Assembly (NCBI GenBank): GCA_910585455.1
Contig: CAJUEL010000012.1
Span: forward strand, 1-64,000
DNA length: 64,000 bases
Direction of reading: 5' to 3'
DNA from: an uncultured Eisenbergiella sp.
Lineage (GTDB): Bacteria; Bacillota; Clostridia; Lachnospirales; Lachnospiraceae
Below, in pieces: positions 26,241-35,073 of this stretch (position 1 is its first letter; every line of letters begins with the position of its first letter). A program made the translations under genes and the position numbers. Under the pieces are notes generated by a model, which searched no databases, was not told the DNA's origin, and worked only from the letters and a program-made list of their open reading frames with translations.

Positions 26241-26658
26241 GCCAATTGTAATGGAGCATTTTTCCACAGAGCACACCTCGTTTGTTTTGGATTTTGAATT
26301 TACTAATAATATTACTTTATTGATGGGAGATTCCGGAACAGGAAAAACAGTATCTTTTTCGTTTATAAAAGAATGCATGGCATTGAATTCTGATATTGTC
26401 TGCTTAAACTATTTAGATTATCAGAAAAATATTGGTGATATTATTAGAAATGCAGAAAAAAAGCTGGTAGTGATTGATAATGCAGACGTACTTTTGGATG
26501 ATGACACAAGAAAGTACATTGCACTTGATGGTAAGAATCAATATTTGATAATTGGTAGAAATCCAGCGAATATATTTGCTACGAAAGAAAATCTGTTTGA
26601 GCTTGTGAGTGAGAAAGAGGGGGAACAGATAGTGCTAAGGATTAAGGAATATTTGTGA
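26230..26658 (+). CDS. Miniature P-loop ATPase (cassette gene 3)
   Basis: A 142-residue protein with Walker A GDSGTGKT at residues 33-40, Walker B LVVIDNAD at 79-86 and a later NQYLIIGRNP strand resembling a sensor segment. It is too short for a complete AAA+ or ABC ATPase: no ABC signature, arginine finger domain or C-terminal lid is visible. It overlaps gene 2 by 11 bp and stops just before the next, unrelated AAA gene. The frame has a normal start and stop, and nothing suggests it was truncated. Function is unknown. Confidence 0.75.
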   Translation: MKSKPIVMEHFSTEHTSFVLDFEFTNNITLLMGDSGTGKTVSFSFIKECMALNSDIVCLNYLDYQKNIGDIIRNAEKKLVVIDNADVLLDDDTRKYIALDGKNQYLIIGRNPANIFATKENLFELVSEKEGEQIVLRIKEYL

Positions 26659-26711
26659 AATCATTGATGAGCAAATAAGCATAACAGCATCGGAGAAAGG
26701 GAAGACGGAGC

Positions 26712-28105
26712 ATGGGAAACTATTTAAATCCTGGCAACAGTGGATTTGACGGAATCAGGAATGCCAGATATGTGGATAAGTCGGGACTGATCGGTTTGAT
26801 CAATCAAACGATTGATACGCCCCGGCGCATGACATGTATCAGCAGGCCGCGCCGGTTTGGAAAATCATTCGCGGCAAAGATGCTGTGCGCCTATTATGAC
26901 AAAACCTGTGATTCAGGTCGTCTTTTTGAGGATCTTGCGATTGCTGCGGATGCCCGTTACAGAGATTACCTGAACCGGTATGATGTGATCTATCTGGATA
27001 TGACGAGCGTAATAGGAGAAACCTCTGTCGAAGATATCGTTCCCTACATCAAAAGGAATATCATCCGTGAATTGGAGGAACAGTACCCGATGGGAAAGGT
27101 GGTAGAGGGATTTGCGGCGACGCTGGCCAATGCGGTGGAGGAGGCGGGCAATAAATTTATTATGATCATTGATGAGTGGGATGCGCCGATCCGGGAAGCG
27201 GGCAGCCAGCCTGGGCTGCAGAGAAAATATCTGGAATTTCTGCGGTCACTGTTCAAAAACAGCGGTATGACGGATAAAATTTTTGCGGCCGTCTATATGA
27301 CGGGAATTTTACCTGTGAAAAAGGATGGTTCCCAGTCAGCCATATCGGACTTCAAAGAGTTTACCATGATAAAGCCAAGGCAGTTTGGAGAATATGTGGG
27401 GTTTACCGGGGAAGAGGTTCGTGCGCTTTGCGGGGAGTATGGCAGTGATTTTGAAATGATGAAAAAATGGTATGACGGGTATGCGTTTCGAGGGATGGAA
27501 TCGGTCTATAATCCCAATTCTGTGATGGAGGCGATCCACAATGATGATTTTGATTCCTACTGGACGCAGAGCTCTGCGGCAGAGAGTCTGATGGGCTATA
27601 TCAGCCTCGGGTTTGACGGACTTGGGAAAACGGCAGTGGAGCTGATTGGCGGAGTGGAGGTAAAGGTGGATACGGAAGGCTTTGCCAATGATCTGGTGAC
27701 GTTTCGGGACAGGAATGATGTGTTGACTCTGCTGATTCATCTGGGCTATCTGGCATACGATGGGACGGAGCGGAAGGTGCGGATTCCAAATGAAGAGATC
27801 CGGCTGGAGTTTGTCAAAGCCATTCGGCAGGTGAGGCGGGATGATACGATCCGGCGGGTGCAGGCTATGCGGATATTGTGTATCTGCCGAAGAAGGATTC
27901 CGCATTGCCCGCTCTGGTCATCGAACTGAAGTGGAATCAATCCGCAAAAGGGGCTGTTTCGCAGATCAGGGACAGGAGATATCCGGAAGCTGTCAGCGGA
28001 TATGGGGGCGATATCCTTCTGGTGGGAATCAGCTACGAGAAGGAGGCGCCGGCAGGAAAAAGAAAGCACCGGTGCAGGATAGAGCGATACGAAAAGAGCG
28101 AATGA
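26712..28105 (+). pseudogene. AAA-ATPase/PD-(D/E)XK (DUF1703) protein, broken by deletion and frameshift
   Basis: The N-terminal frame (26712-27929) has the AAA-ATPase_like domain: YVDKSGLIGLI, SRPRRFGKSFAAKML (Walker A-like), YLDMTSVIG and IMIIDEWDAPIRE (Walker B). After EFVKAIRQVRRDDT the frame turns to nonsense. The nuclease part appears in another frame from about 27854: GAGYADIVYLPKKDS, ALVIELKWNQSAKGAVSQI (PD-(D/E)XK core) and GGDILLVGISY...KHRC. In intact relatives roughly 60-70 residues separate these parts, so a DNA deletion fused them out of frame. It has its own ribosome site and probably once was intact. Confidence 0.85.
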
Positions 28106-28106
28106 G

Positions 28107-28949
28107 CTATAGAAGGTCTTTGCTTTTCCGGCAGGCGGCGGGCGTCATCCCCACATATTTTTTGAATTGCCGGTAAAAGTGCACCTCGCTGTTATAGCCG
28201 CACATTTCCGCAATCCTTTCCATGGTCAGGTTCGTATTCTGAATCAGGTCCTTCGCGTATGCGATGCGCATGCCGATCAGGTCTGCGCCAAAGGAGATGC
28301 CGAATAGCTGTGTATACAGATGCTGAAAGGAAGAGGTGCTGATGCCCAGAGCGGCGGCAAGCCGGGCAGGAGAATAGTTTTTATAGGGCTGTGCAAGAAT
28401 GGTCAGTCTCAGCTCACGCAGCTTTGCGTGGCAGGGATGGTAGGGCTGGGCATTCCTGTTTTTTTCCATGGAATTACTTCTTTCCATGGAATTTTTTTTC
28501 TCCATGGAAATATTTCGTTCCATGGAAAGGCGTGCGGTGTTCAATAAAACCCGGAAGAGCATGTCCACATTTTCCTGCCTGTAGGGCTCCGGGGTATAGC
28601 TGCTTTCCCACAAAAGCTGCCGGATATAGAGCGTGAAAACGGCGGGATTGGGCTGTAAGAGCGGCTGGTGGAAGGGAACGCCGGAAAAGTCCGCATTCGC
28701 CCCGTCCCCGCCGGAAAAATGCAGCCAGTCGTCGCAGTAGTCTCCCTTTGCGCTGCGGTATTCATAGGGGGTGTTCTGGCGGATGAAAAGGGCGCTGCCC
28801 GGAGAGACGCAAAAGCTGTCATCGGCGATGGTGAACAGGGCTTTTACTTTTACGAACAAGAGCACATGGTCTTTGAGCCCGTTGGGGCGGGACATGAAAA
28901 AGGAAGCGTTGTGGTGGGCGTCGATGCCCCCCGCTGTGATCTGGTACAT
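28107..28949 (-). CDS. AraC family transcriptional regulator
   Basis: A 280-residue regulator with an N-terminal cupin-like sensor domain (about 1-110: CVSPGSALFIRQNTPYEYRS) and a C-terminal double HTH of AraC type (about 185-275: YSPARLAAALGISTSSFQHLYTQLFG, then MERIAEMCGYNSEVHFYRQFKKYVGMTPAACRK). Between them is a hexapeptide repeat SMERNI/SMEKKN/SMERSN/SMEKNR. ATG at 28949 follows GGAGG. It is divergent from the GH88/DUF2264 operon and is the obvious candidate for sugar-responsive control of it. Confidence 0.92.
   Translation of the reverse strand: MYQITAGGIDAHHNASFFMSRPNGLKDHVLLFVKVKALFTIADDSFCVSPGSALFIRQNTPYEYRSAKGDYCDDWLHFSGGDGANADFSGVPFHQPLLQPNPAVFTLYIRQLLWESSYTPEPYRQENVDMLFRVLLNTARLSMERNISMEKKNSMERSNSMEKNRNAQPYHPCHAKLRELRLTILAQPYKNYSPARLAAALGISTSSFQHLYTQLFGISFGADLIGMRIAYAKDLIQNTNLTMERIAEMCGYNSEVHFYRQFKKYVGMTPAACRKSKDLL
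28461..28532 (-). repeat. Four 18-bp tandem units inside araC-type gene
   Basis: CCATGG occurs at 28466, 28484, 28502 and 28520, exactly 18 bp apart, within degenerate 18-bp units. In the regulator they encode four hexapeptides S-M-E-(R/K)-x-x in the linker between the sensor and DNA-binding domains. Confidence 0.85.
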
Positions 28950-29258
28950 GGCAATCCTCCGCAGACATCTTTTTGCAAAAAAGGTTAGTAAAAAGCATTA
29001 TAGGTTATTCATTCGAAGCTGTCAAGCTGTTACACTGAAATCACAGGATAGTGGGTAACAGTTCAGCCAGGTATGCGCGTTCACCGCGCAGACCGTGAGG
29101 AATCGTGCCGGTAGCAGGGTACAGACGGGTGACGGTTTGGCGCTGCCCGAACTGTTGCGCAAACAGTGACCGGCGGGAGCCGCTATCCGGGCACAGTGCC
29201 AGCTGCTTAAGGCAGCGGGCAAAGCAGCATATGTAAATTTTACAGGAGGGCTTACAGC
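28950..29258. other. Divergent intergenic region between AraC regulator and GH88 gene
   Basis: About 310 bp without a supported gene. It contains several short dyads (CTGTTGCGCAAACAG at about 29150, AGCTGCTTAAGGCAGC at about 29200) and should hold both divergent promoters and AraC binding sites. The ribosome site AGGAGGG of the GH88 gene lies at its right end. I could not fix -10/-35 boxes with confidence. Confidence 0.4.
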
Positions 29259-30404
29259 ATGACAGAACAGCAATGGGCAAATGGGGTATCGGAGAAGATC
29301 AAAGAAAAGATGAAAACAGTGGCGTTGCGCAGCAGGGGCAAGGTGCCTTATACCACCGTAAACGGGGTGTTCGACGACTGGACGGATAAGGACATCTGCT
29401 GGTGGACCAACGGCTTCTGGGGCGGAATGATGTGGCAGCTTTATCATGCCACGAAGGAAGAGGTATATCGGGAAAATGCGCTGGAGCTGGAGGAAAAGCT
29501 GGACCGGAACCTGATGAGAAGCGCCGGGATGGATCATGACAGCGGCTTCCGGTGGCTGCCCACGGCGGTGGCAAATTATCGCCTGCACGGGGATGTAGCT
29601 TCCAAAAACCGGGGAATTACGGCGGCGAACGATCTGGCGGGGCGGTTTAATCCGGCGGGGAATTTCATCCGCGCCTGGAACGATGACGGAGACGGCAGCA
29701 GGGCGGGCTGGGCGATCATCGACTGTATGATGAACCTGCCGCTTTTGTATTGGGCATATGAGGAGCTGCATGATCCCAGATATCTGCACATCGCCACCCG
29801 GCACGCGGATACGGCGGAGAAATATTTCATCCGGGGAGACGGCTCCGCCAACCATATCGTGGAGTTTGACCCTGTGACCGGTCAATTCGTGCAGACCTTC
29901 GGCGGGCAGGGCGTGGAGGTAGGTTCCTCCTGGACCAGGGGGCAGGCCTGGGCGCTGTACGGCTTCTGCTTAAGCCATCTGCATGTGAAAAAGGTGGAGG
30001 GCCTGGAGGAACAGAGCGAGCGCTATTTGAATACCGCCAAGCGGGTGGCGAATTATTTTATTGTCAACATTCCTGAAAGCGGATTGATTCCGGTGGATTT
30101 CAGACAGCCGGCGGATTGTGCCTGGGAGGATTCCACGGCGGCGGCGATTGCGGCCTGCGGTCTTTTGGAGCTGGAAAAATGCGTGCATCCAAAGGAGCGG
30201 CATGTGTATCATGACGCGGCGATGAAGATGCTGCGGGCGCTGGAGGAAAAGCGCAGCCGGTTCGATGACGGGTGCGATAATATTCTGGAAAAATGTACGG
30301 CGGCGTATCACGATAAGGAGCATGAGTTTTCCATCATTTACGGGGATTATTACTTCATTGAGGCGATCTGGAAACTGACCGGGCAGGAATTGTTTATCTG
30401 GTAA
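29259..30404 (+). CDS. GH88 unsaturated glucuronyl hydrolase
   Basis: A 381-residue alpha/alpha-barrel enzyme of family GH88, which removes unsaturated uronic acid from the end of lyase-generated oligosaccharides (glycosaminoglycan or plant polysaccharide fragments). Catalytic aspartates are placed by the motifs MDHDSGFRW (Asp94) and AIIDCMMNLPLLYWA (Asp155). Other family blocks are WWTNGFWGGMMW, GGQGVEVGSSWTRGQAWALYG and DSTAAAIAACGLLEL. No signal peptide, so it acts on imported oligosaccharides in the cytoplasm. Likely co-transcribed with the DUF2264 gene. Confidence 0.9.
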   Translation: MTEQQWANGVSEKIKEKMKTVALRSRGKVPYTTVNGVFDDWTDKDICWWTNGFWGGMMWQLYHATKEEVYRENALELEEKLDRNLMRSAGMDHDSGFRWLPTAVANYRLHGDVASKNRGITAANDLAGRFNPAGNFIRAWNDDGDGSRAGWAIIDCMMNLPLLYWAYEELHDPRYLHIATRHADTAEKYFIRGDGSANHIVEFDPVTGQFVQTFGGQGVEVGSSWTRGQAWALYGFCLSHLHVKKVEGLEEQSERYLNTAKRVANYFIVNIPESGLIPVDFRQPADCAWEDSTAAAIAACGLLELEKCVHPKERHVYHDAAMKMLRALEEKRSRFDDGCDNILEKCTAAYHDKEHEFSIIYGDYYFIEAIWKLTGQELFIW

Positions 30405-30440
30405 CAGGACGACTAAGGTGGCAAAATGGAGGAAACTGGT

Positions 30441-32483
30441 ATGGTTTTTCAACCTGAAACTTTGGATTTTGAGAGGAGTCCCTATACGGGGCTGGTGCGG
30501 GAGAGCTGGATTGAGGCGGGGGAGTACCTGCTGAAGGGGATTTTTGGGAATATAAAGAGCTTTGACGATCCGGTGGTGATGCCCCGCAAGGAGACGAAGG
30601 TGACTTATCCCCACAGCGCAGACGCGATCTGGGAGCAGAAGGCGGAATATTTTGAAGGCCTGGCCCGTTCCTTTTTTATCGCGGCGCCTTTGATTCATGA
30701 TAATCCCGGGCTTACCGTCTGCGGCTACAGCATGCGTGATTACTACAAAAATCAGGTGCTGCGGATTTGTGCGAAGGACGATCCCTATTCCGCAGGGCGC
30801 TATGAGGAAATGCAGGAGCGGTCGGGGGACTATTTGCGCTGCTTTCAGCAGACGGTGGAGACCTGTGCGCTGGTAATCTGTCTGTGGCTGTGCAAGCCGG
30901 AAATCTGGGATGCTTATACAAAGGAAGAAAAGGACATCATTGCGGATTTTCTGACCGGTTATGCCAACGGGAACACGGTGCCCCAGAACTGGCGGCTTTT
31001 CAATATGCTGGACATGGCGTTTCTCCATATGGAAGGTTATCCGATCAAAAAGGAGATCATGCTGGAGCATGCCCAGGCGATTCTTCATTATTATGCGGGG
31101 GACGGCTGGTATCGGGACGGGCAGAGCTTTGATTACTATTCCTGCTGGGCCTTCAACGTTTACGCACCGCTGTGGAATCTTTGGTACGGCTATGAAAACG
31201 CGCCCTGGCTGGCGGAGAAGTTTGAGGAGTATTCCAACCGGCTGATGGAAACCTATGGGGATTTCTTCGACCGGGACGGTTTCACAAACATGTGGGGCAG
31301 GAGCAATATTTACCGCAACGCGGCGACCAGCGCCTTTGACGGGAATATGATGCTGAAAAAATGGACGGCGGATCCGGGACTTTCCCGGCGCATCTGTTCC
31401 GGCTCCCTCATGCAGTTTCTGGGCAGGGAGGACTTTTTGTATAAGGGTGTGCCCACGCTGGGCTTTTACGGGCAGTTCACGCCCCTGGTGCAGGGATATT
31501 CCTGCGCCGAATCTCCCTTCTGGCTGGGCAAGGCGTTTCTGTGCCTGCATCTTCCCAAGGAGCATCCCTTCTGGACGGCAAAGGAAAATAACGGTACCTG
31601 GGAGAGGCTGGGGGAAAAAGAGACGAAGGTGACGGTGCTGGACGGTCCGGCGCTGTGCTTCTCCAACCATGGCGCGAATGGGGAAACGATCCTGCGCACG
31701 GGCAAGGTGGTGAAGGCGGCATCGGATGTTCACGGCATGTGGAATTATTCCAAGCTGTGCTTTAATACGAAATATCCCTGGGAGGCGGGGCCTTTGGCGA
31801 ATGGAAGCGTGGAGTCCCAGCAGTATGTGCTGCACGATCTGGACCAGGACAGCTATGAGCCCTGCAATGTGACCTTCTGGCACGGACAGCGGGAGGAGGT
31901 GCTCTACCGGCGTCAGTTTTTCAATTACCGGCTGGAGACGGAAACTCACTGGAATCAGGCGATGAATCTGGCGGATATCGTGGTGCCCTGTGGCGTTTTG
32001 CGGGTGGATAAGCTGCGGCTTTTTAAACAGAACGTGGAGCTGACGCTGGGGGCCTATGGTTTTCCGGACAACGGCACGCAGGTGATAGAAAAGAAGGAGG
32101 GCAACGCAAGAGCCATTGTATTAAAGGGAAAGGACTTTACCGGACGGGACCGGCAGCTGGCTATGACGGTGTATGACGGCTGGGAGGAAATTTCCCTGCT
32201 GCACAGCGAAGGAACCAACCCGGATTCGGAGAGGTCCGTTGTGGTGTATGCGAAGACGGCGCGGAAAAAGCATTACGGCAACGAGGCGCATATCCTCATC
32301 TCACAGGTGATCACGAAGGAGAGCGCGGAGGATTTTTCCGACGATGAGATTTTCCCGATCCGGTCTGTGACCTATACCGATCCGGAAGGGCAGGGCAGCT
32401 ATGGTCCGGTGACGGTTCTGCTCAAGGACGGCGCACAGCGCGTGGTCGATTTCTCCGGCATGGAGGGTCGCCTGTGCCTGTAG
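30441..32483 (+). CDS. DUF2264 family protein (polysaccharide utilisation)
   Basis: A roughly 680-residue protein of the DUF2264/COG4289 family: an N-terminal alpha/alpha-toroid (about 1-360; WYRDGQSFDYYSCWAFNVYAPLWNLWYG, GFTNMWGRSNIYRNAATS) and a beta-sandwich C-terminal part, as in several polysaccharide lyases and hydrolases. No signal peptide. ATG at 30441 has GGAGG 7 bases upstream; ATG at 30426 is also possible. Proximity to GH88 and an AraC regulator places it in uronic-acid-containing glycan breakdown. The exact reaction is not known to me. Confidence 0.85.
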   Translation: MVFQPETLDFERSPYTGLVRESWIEAGEYLLKGIFGNIKSFDDPVVMPRKETKVTYPHSADAIWEQKAEYFEGLARSFFIAAPLIHDNPGLTVCGYSMRDYYKNQVLRICAKDDPYSAGRYEEMQERSGDYLRCFQQTVETCALVICLWLCKPEIWDAYTKEEKDIIADFLTGYANGNTVPQNWRLFNMLDMAFLHMEGYPIKKEIMLEHAQAILHYYAGDGWYRDGQSFDYYSCWAFNVYAPLWNLWYGYENAPWLAEKFEEYSNRLMETYGDFFDRDGFTNMWGRSNIYRNAATSAFDGNMMLKKWTADPGLSRRICSGSLMQFLGREDFLYKGVPTLGFYGQFTPLVQGYSCAESPFWLGKAFLCLHLPKEHPFWTAKENNGTWERLGEKETKVTVLDGPALCFSNHGANGETILRTGKVVKAASDVHGMWNYSKLCFNTKYPWEAGPLANGSVESQQYVLHDLDQDSYEPCNVTFWHGQREEVLYRRQFFNYRLETETHWNQAMNLADIVVPCGVLRVDKLRLFKQNVELTLGAYGFPDNGTQVIEKKEGNARAIVLKGKDFTGRDRQLAMTVYDGWEEISLLHSEGTNPDSERSVVVYAKTARKKHYGNEAHILISQVITKESAEDFSDDEIFPIRSVTYTDPEGQGSYGPVTVLLKDGAQRVVDFSGMEGRLCL

Positions 32484-32563
32484 TAGGCACGACCGCCTGA
32501 ACAAAAAACAGCTCGTGGAACGGGCTTTGCCGCCCTCCGGTAACGGGAAGGGGCGGCAAAGCC
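32465..32563. terminator. Two hairpins closing the glycan operon
   Basis: One overlaps the stop codon (arms in 32465-32493, GTGCCTG/AGGCAC core). The second pairs GGCTTTGCCGCCC (32523-32535) with GGGCGGCAAAGCC (32551-32563), a 13-bp perfect stem. It separates this operon from the convergent Rpn-type gene. Confidence 0.6.
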
Positions 32564-32630
32564 ACGCCAAGGCTGTTACAAAAAAAGAGCCAGGAATCAT
32601 GTTTTCAGATTCCCAGCCCATAGTCTTTGT

Positions 32631-33455
32631 CTATATATTTCTATCGACCTTCAATTGTTTGACTTCTTCAAGAGAAAGTCCTGAAATATTAACAATTTCA
32701 TCTAAAGCATATTTTCCTGCTGTCAGCATACGCAGCGCCGCTTCCTTCATTCCTTCTTTTATTCCCTGTTTCAAAGATTCATTTCTCATATCTTCCATTA
32801 CTTTACACATCTCTTGGACTCCTTTCGGGTTTTCTTTCAGATACCGTGTTCGGTCTGCCATGAGCTTAAAATTCATATCATCTGCTTTTGTGCAATTAAA
32901 GTCATGCATGAGTTTCCCTAAATCGGATTCCCCACGATATTCACCATTCACATAAAGGATATGTTCTCCATCGTCAAAAGATTTACCCATGGTGAGATTG
33001 ATTCTTTCAATCAAATAAACAGGCTCTCCCTGTCCATAAAAATCTTTTTCAGTGATAAAGATTGTATAAGTATCCGGCAGCTCCCTGAATTCCTGTCCGG
33101 AATGAAGGTTCTCAATATCCATCACGCTGGAATGGTATCTTGCCCTGTGAGGGTCCGCTCCTTTATCCTGTCGCTGTATTTCCAAATCGTACTTTTTCCC
33201 GGCTGAATCTGTTCCATAAGCGTCTAAGCAGATGGAACGTGCACCAGCCAGTCTTTTCATATCTTTTTGTGTTTCGCAGCCGGTGATAACTAAATCCGGC
33301 TTGTTTGTGATAATGCGTAACACAAATTCAGCCAACGGGATATTATTCTTAAAAAGACAACGCATGAAATCATCGTCAATTGGTCGTAAATCCTGCAGAC
33401 GTTGTAAATCTTCCTGATGCTGCTGTTGCGTCACTGTCAAATTTCCCACCTGCAT
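32631..33455 (-). CDS. Rpn family PD-(D/E)XK nuclease/transposase-like protein
   Basis: A 274-residue protein of the Rpn (recombination-promoting nuclease, transposase_31-like) group. The N-terminal LRPIDDDFMRCLF, SICLDAYGTDSAGKKYDLEIQRQD (core of the PD-(D/E)XK site with the D...E-x-Q pattern) and RARYHSSVMDIENLHSGQEF are characteristic. The C-terminus has a regulatory-like helical repeat (LKQGIKEGMKEAALRML). The start is uncertain: ATG at 33455 has its AAGGGA site too close, and internal GTG/TTG codons are possible. Such genes are scattered in Lachnospiraceae genomes and are thought to promote local recombination. Confidence 0.82.
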   Translation of the reverse strand: MQVGNLTVTQQQHQEDLQRLQDLRPIDDDFMRCLFKNNIPLAEFVLRIITNKPDLVITGCETQKDMKRLAGARSICLDAYGTDSAGKKYDLEIQRQDKGADPHRARYHSSVMDIENLHSGQEFRELPDTYTIFITEKDFYGQGEPVYLIERINLTMGKSFDDGEHILYVNGEYRGESDLGKLMHDFNCTKADDMNFKLMADRTRYLKENPKGVQEMCKVMEDMRNESLKQGIKEGMKEAALRMLTAGKYALDEIVNISGLSLEEVKQLKVDRNI

Positions 33456-33565
33456 TCCCTTTCATTTTCGTATCTTCATACTACCATAAACCTCCCGATT
33501 TTACAAGCCGGGAACCAGTTTCTTTCTGGCTCCTGACTCTGGCAGTTTCCTCCCGGGAGTTCTTC

Positions 33566-33652
33566 CTTTGTCATCAGCACTGGCACGTCACGGTCGGGCA
33601 GGGCATTGGCGATACACCCGGCGAAAAAAGATTTCCCGGTTCCCGAAAGTAA
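33566..33652 (-). pseudogene. DnaC/IstB-like ATPase fragment
   Basis: A 29-codon remnant reading LLSGTGKSFFAGCIANALPD and then RDVPVLMTK. It carries the Walker A region of DnaC-type helicase loaders found on phages and ICEs. There is no start codon, and similarity ends at the MTK. The rest of the 33456-33849 gap shows no supported gene. Confidence 0.6.
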
Positions 33653-33849
33653 AAAGGTTGATTTTAAATAAGAATGTTGGTATTATGTAAAAGAAATTTC
33701 AGAAGGAAAGGGGATTTGTATATGAAAAGATATGTTATGTCTGCATAGCACTGGCTATTGCAATAAAAGACAACGGATGGTTCATCTTTAGTTACTTAGA
33801 TTGTTATAGCCACTGCTATTCCTGAAAAATATTTGTTTAGGAGGCAGAC

Positions 33850-34131
33850 ATGGGCTATGTAAGAGCAGAAGAAATTCTGCCCATTGAAGTAATCGAATTG
33901 ATACAGCAGTATGTTGACGGGGAAAATATTTATATTCCGCGCAAACCGGCAAACAGACAGGCATGGGGCGCAGGCACACAGATTAAGAAGGAACTTCGGA
34001 TACGTGACCGGCAGATTTACAAGGATCATCTTGCCGGAGATAAAATTTCAGAATTAGCTGCCAGGTACTATTTGTCTGAGAAAAGCATACAGCGTATTTT
34101 GCGAAAAGAGAGCGAGAAAAATATGAGTTGA
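33850..34131 (+). CDS. CD3324/Mor-type HTH protein
   Basis: A 93-residue protein: MGYVRAEEILPIEVIELIQQYVDG, then IYIPRKPANRQAWG, RIRDRQIYKDHLAG, and a C-terminal HTH ISELAARYYLSEKSIQRILRK. This is the pattern of the CD3324 family (Mor-like) common in Clostridia. Probably a small DNA-binding regulator. The ribosome site is TTAGGAGG. A strong terminator overlaps its 3' end. Confidence 0.82.
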   Translation: MGYVRAEEILPIEVIELIQQYVDGENIYIPRKPANRQAWGAGTQIKKELRIRDRQIYKDHLAGDKISELAARYYLSEKSIQRILRKESEKNMS

Positions 34132-34163
34132 TACCGTATATGGTATTAACTCATATTTTTTAT
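34120..34163 (+). terminator. Terminator overlapping the CD3324-type gene end
   Basis: AATATGAGTTGATACC pairs with GGTATTAACTCATATT (34142-34157) around GTATAT, followed by a T run. The left arm includes the stop codon. Confidence 0.75.
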
Positions 34164-34168
34164 ACATA

Positions 34169-34246
34169 CCCGCGCGCAGGGAAGAAGAAGTTGCCTGGCG
34201 GCAACCGCGCCTGACGTAGCGTGTACGCTTTGCGCACACTTTTTTA
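34169..34246 (+). repeat. Dispersed intergenic repeat with terminator, copy 1
   Basis: A roughly 78-nt element starting CCCGCGCGCAGGGAAGAAG, containing GAAGTTGCCTG.CGGCAACCGCGC, and ending in a hairpin (GTGTACGC/GCGCACAC) with TTTTTTAT. A closely similar copy lies at 55392-55467. Confidence 0.75.
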
Positions 34247-34338
34247 TAAAAATGCGTGAGGTGGCATAGGGCATCAGGATATGTTATCTTAAGCTATAGA
34301 GAGAATGCAATAAAAATGCAGATAAGGGGAAAACAGGC

Positions 34339-35073
34339 ATGAAATCACAGGAAAAATATTTACAGGATTTAAAGCAATGGCTTCACGACACATCGGATTC
34401 CCCACTGGAGGAGATGTCCGACTTTTTTTCAAGGCGGCTGGACGGTTACGAAGAACATATGTCTGTCTGGCGGGAATCATACAGGCAATTTGCTGGATTA
34501 TTGCCTGCCGGGCGCCGGAAAATTTTAGATTTGGGATGCGGAACCGGCTTGGAGCTGGATGATATCTGGAAAAAGGATCCTGCAATAGAGGTGACAGGCG
34601 TAGACCTGTGCCGCAGTATGCTGGACAGGCTTTTGGAAAAGCATTCTGACAGGCATCTTGTCACGGTATGTCAGGATTATTTCCGGTATGATATTGGCTG
34701 TGAGAAATGGGATGCCGTCATTTCCTTTGAAAGTCTGCATCATTTTCTGCCGGAGCGCAAAGGAGAGCTTTACCGGAAAATCTATCATGGATTGAAAAAG
34801 GGCGGCGTCTTTCTCCTGGGGGATTACATAGCCTGCTGTGAGGAGGAAGAGGAGCTTTTACGCAGCGTATATTTGGAAAAGCGGAAACAATCTTCGATAC
34901 CGGCGCACCGTTTTGTCCATTTTGATATTCCGCTGACCCTGGAACACGAGAGCGGATTATTGCAGGATGCCGGATTTATCATTGGAAAGGTATGGGAAAA
35001 CCCTGATGGGGCGACGATTATTACAGCGAACAAAGGAGGCGAAAGCTATGGACTACAGTCAGAAAATATCTGA
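34339..35073 (+). CDS. Class I SAM-dependent methyltransferase
   Basis: A 244-residue Rossmann-fold methyltransferase. Motif I is ILDLGCGTGLELDDI (about residues 60-75), followed by VTGVDLCRSMLDRL, WDAVISFESLHHFLP and a post-motif LKKGGVFLLGDYIACCEEEE. The substrate is unknown. ATG follows AAGGGGAAAACAGGC. It overlaps the next methyltransferase by 26 bp, so the two are coupled. Both lie upstream of a transport/two-component module; a role in self-protection or peptide/antibiotic modification is possible but unproven. Confidence 0.85.
   Translation: MKSQEKYLQDLKQWLHDTSDSPLEEMSDFFSRRLDGYEEHMSVWRESYRQFAGLLPAGRRKILDLGCGTGLELDDIWKKDPAIEVTGVDLCRSMLDRLLEKHSDRHLVTVCQDYFRYDIGCEKWDAVISFESLHHFLPERKGELYRKIYHGLKKGGVFLLGDYIACCEEEEELLRSVYLEKRKQSSIPAHRFVHFDIPLTLEHESGLLQDAGFIIGKVWENPDGATIITANKGGESYGLQSENI

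Noticed and set aside
29970..31949. 659-codon open frame on the minus strand
   Set aside because: It lies exactly over the GH88 and DUF2264 genes, has low-complexity His/Arg-rich composition typical of the complement of GC-rich coding DNA, and has no family motif.
33719..33745. 8-codon ORF (MKRYVMSA) with a decent ribosome site
   Set aside because: Too short to support; it may be the degraded start of a lost gene. No continuation with similarity was seen after the stop.
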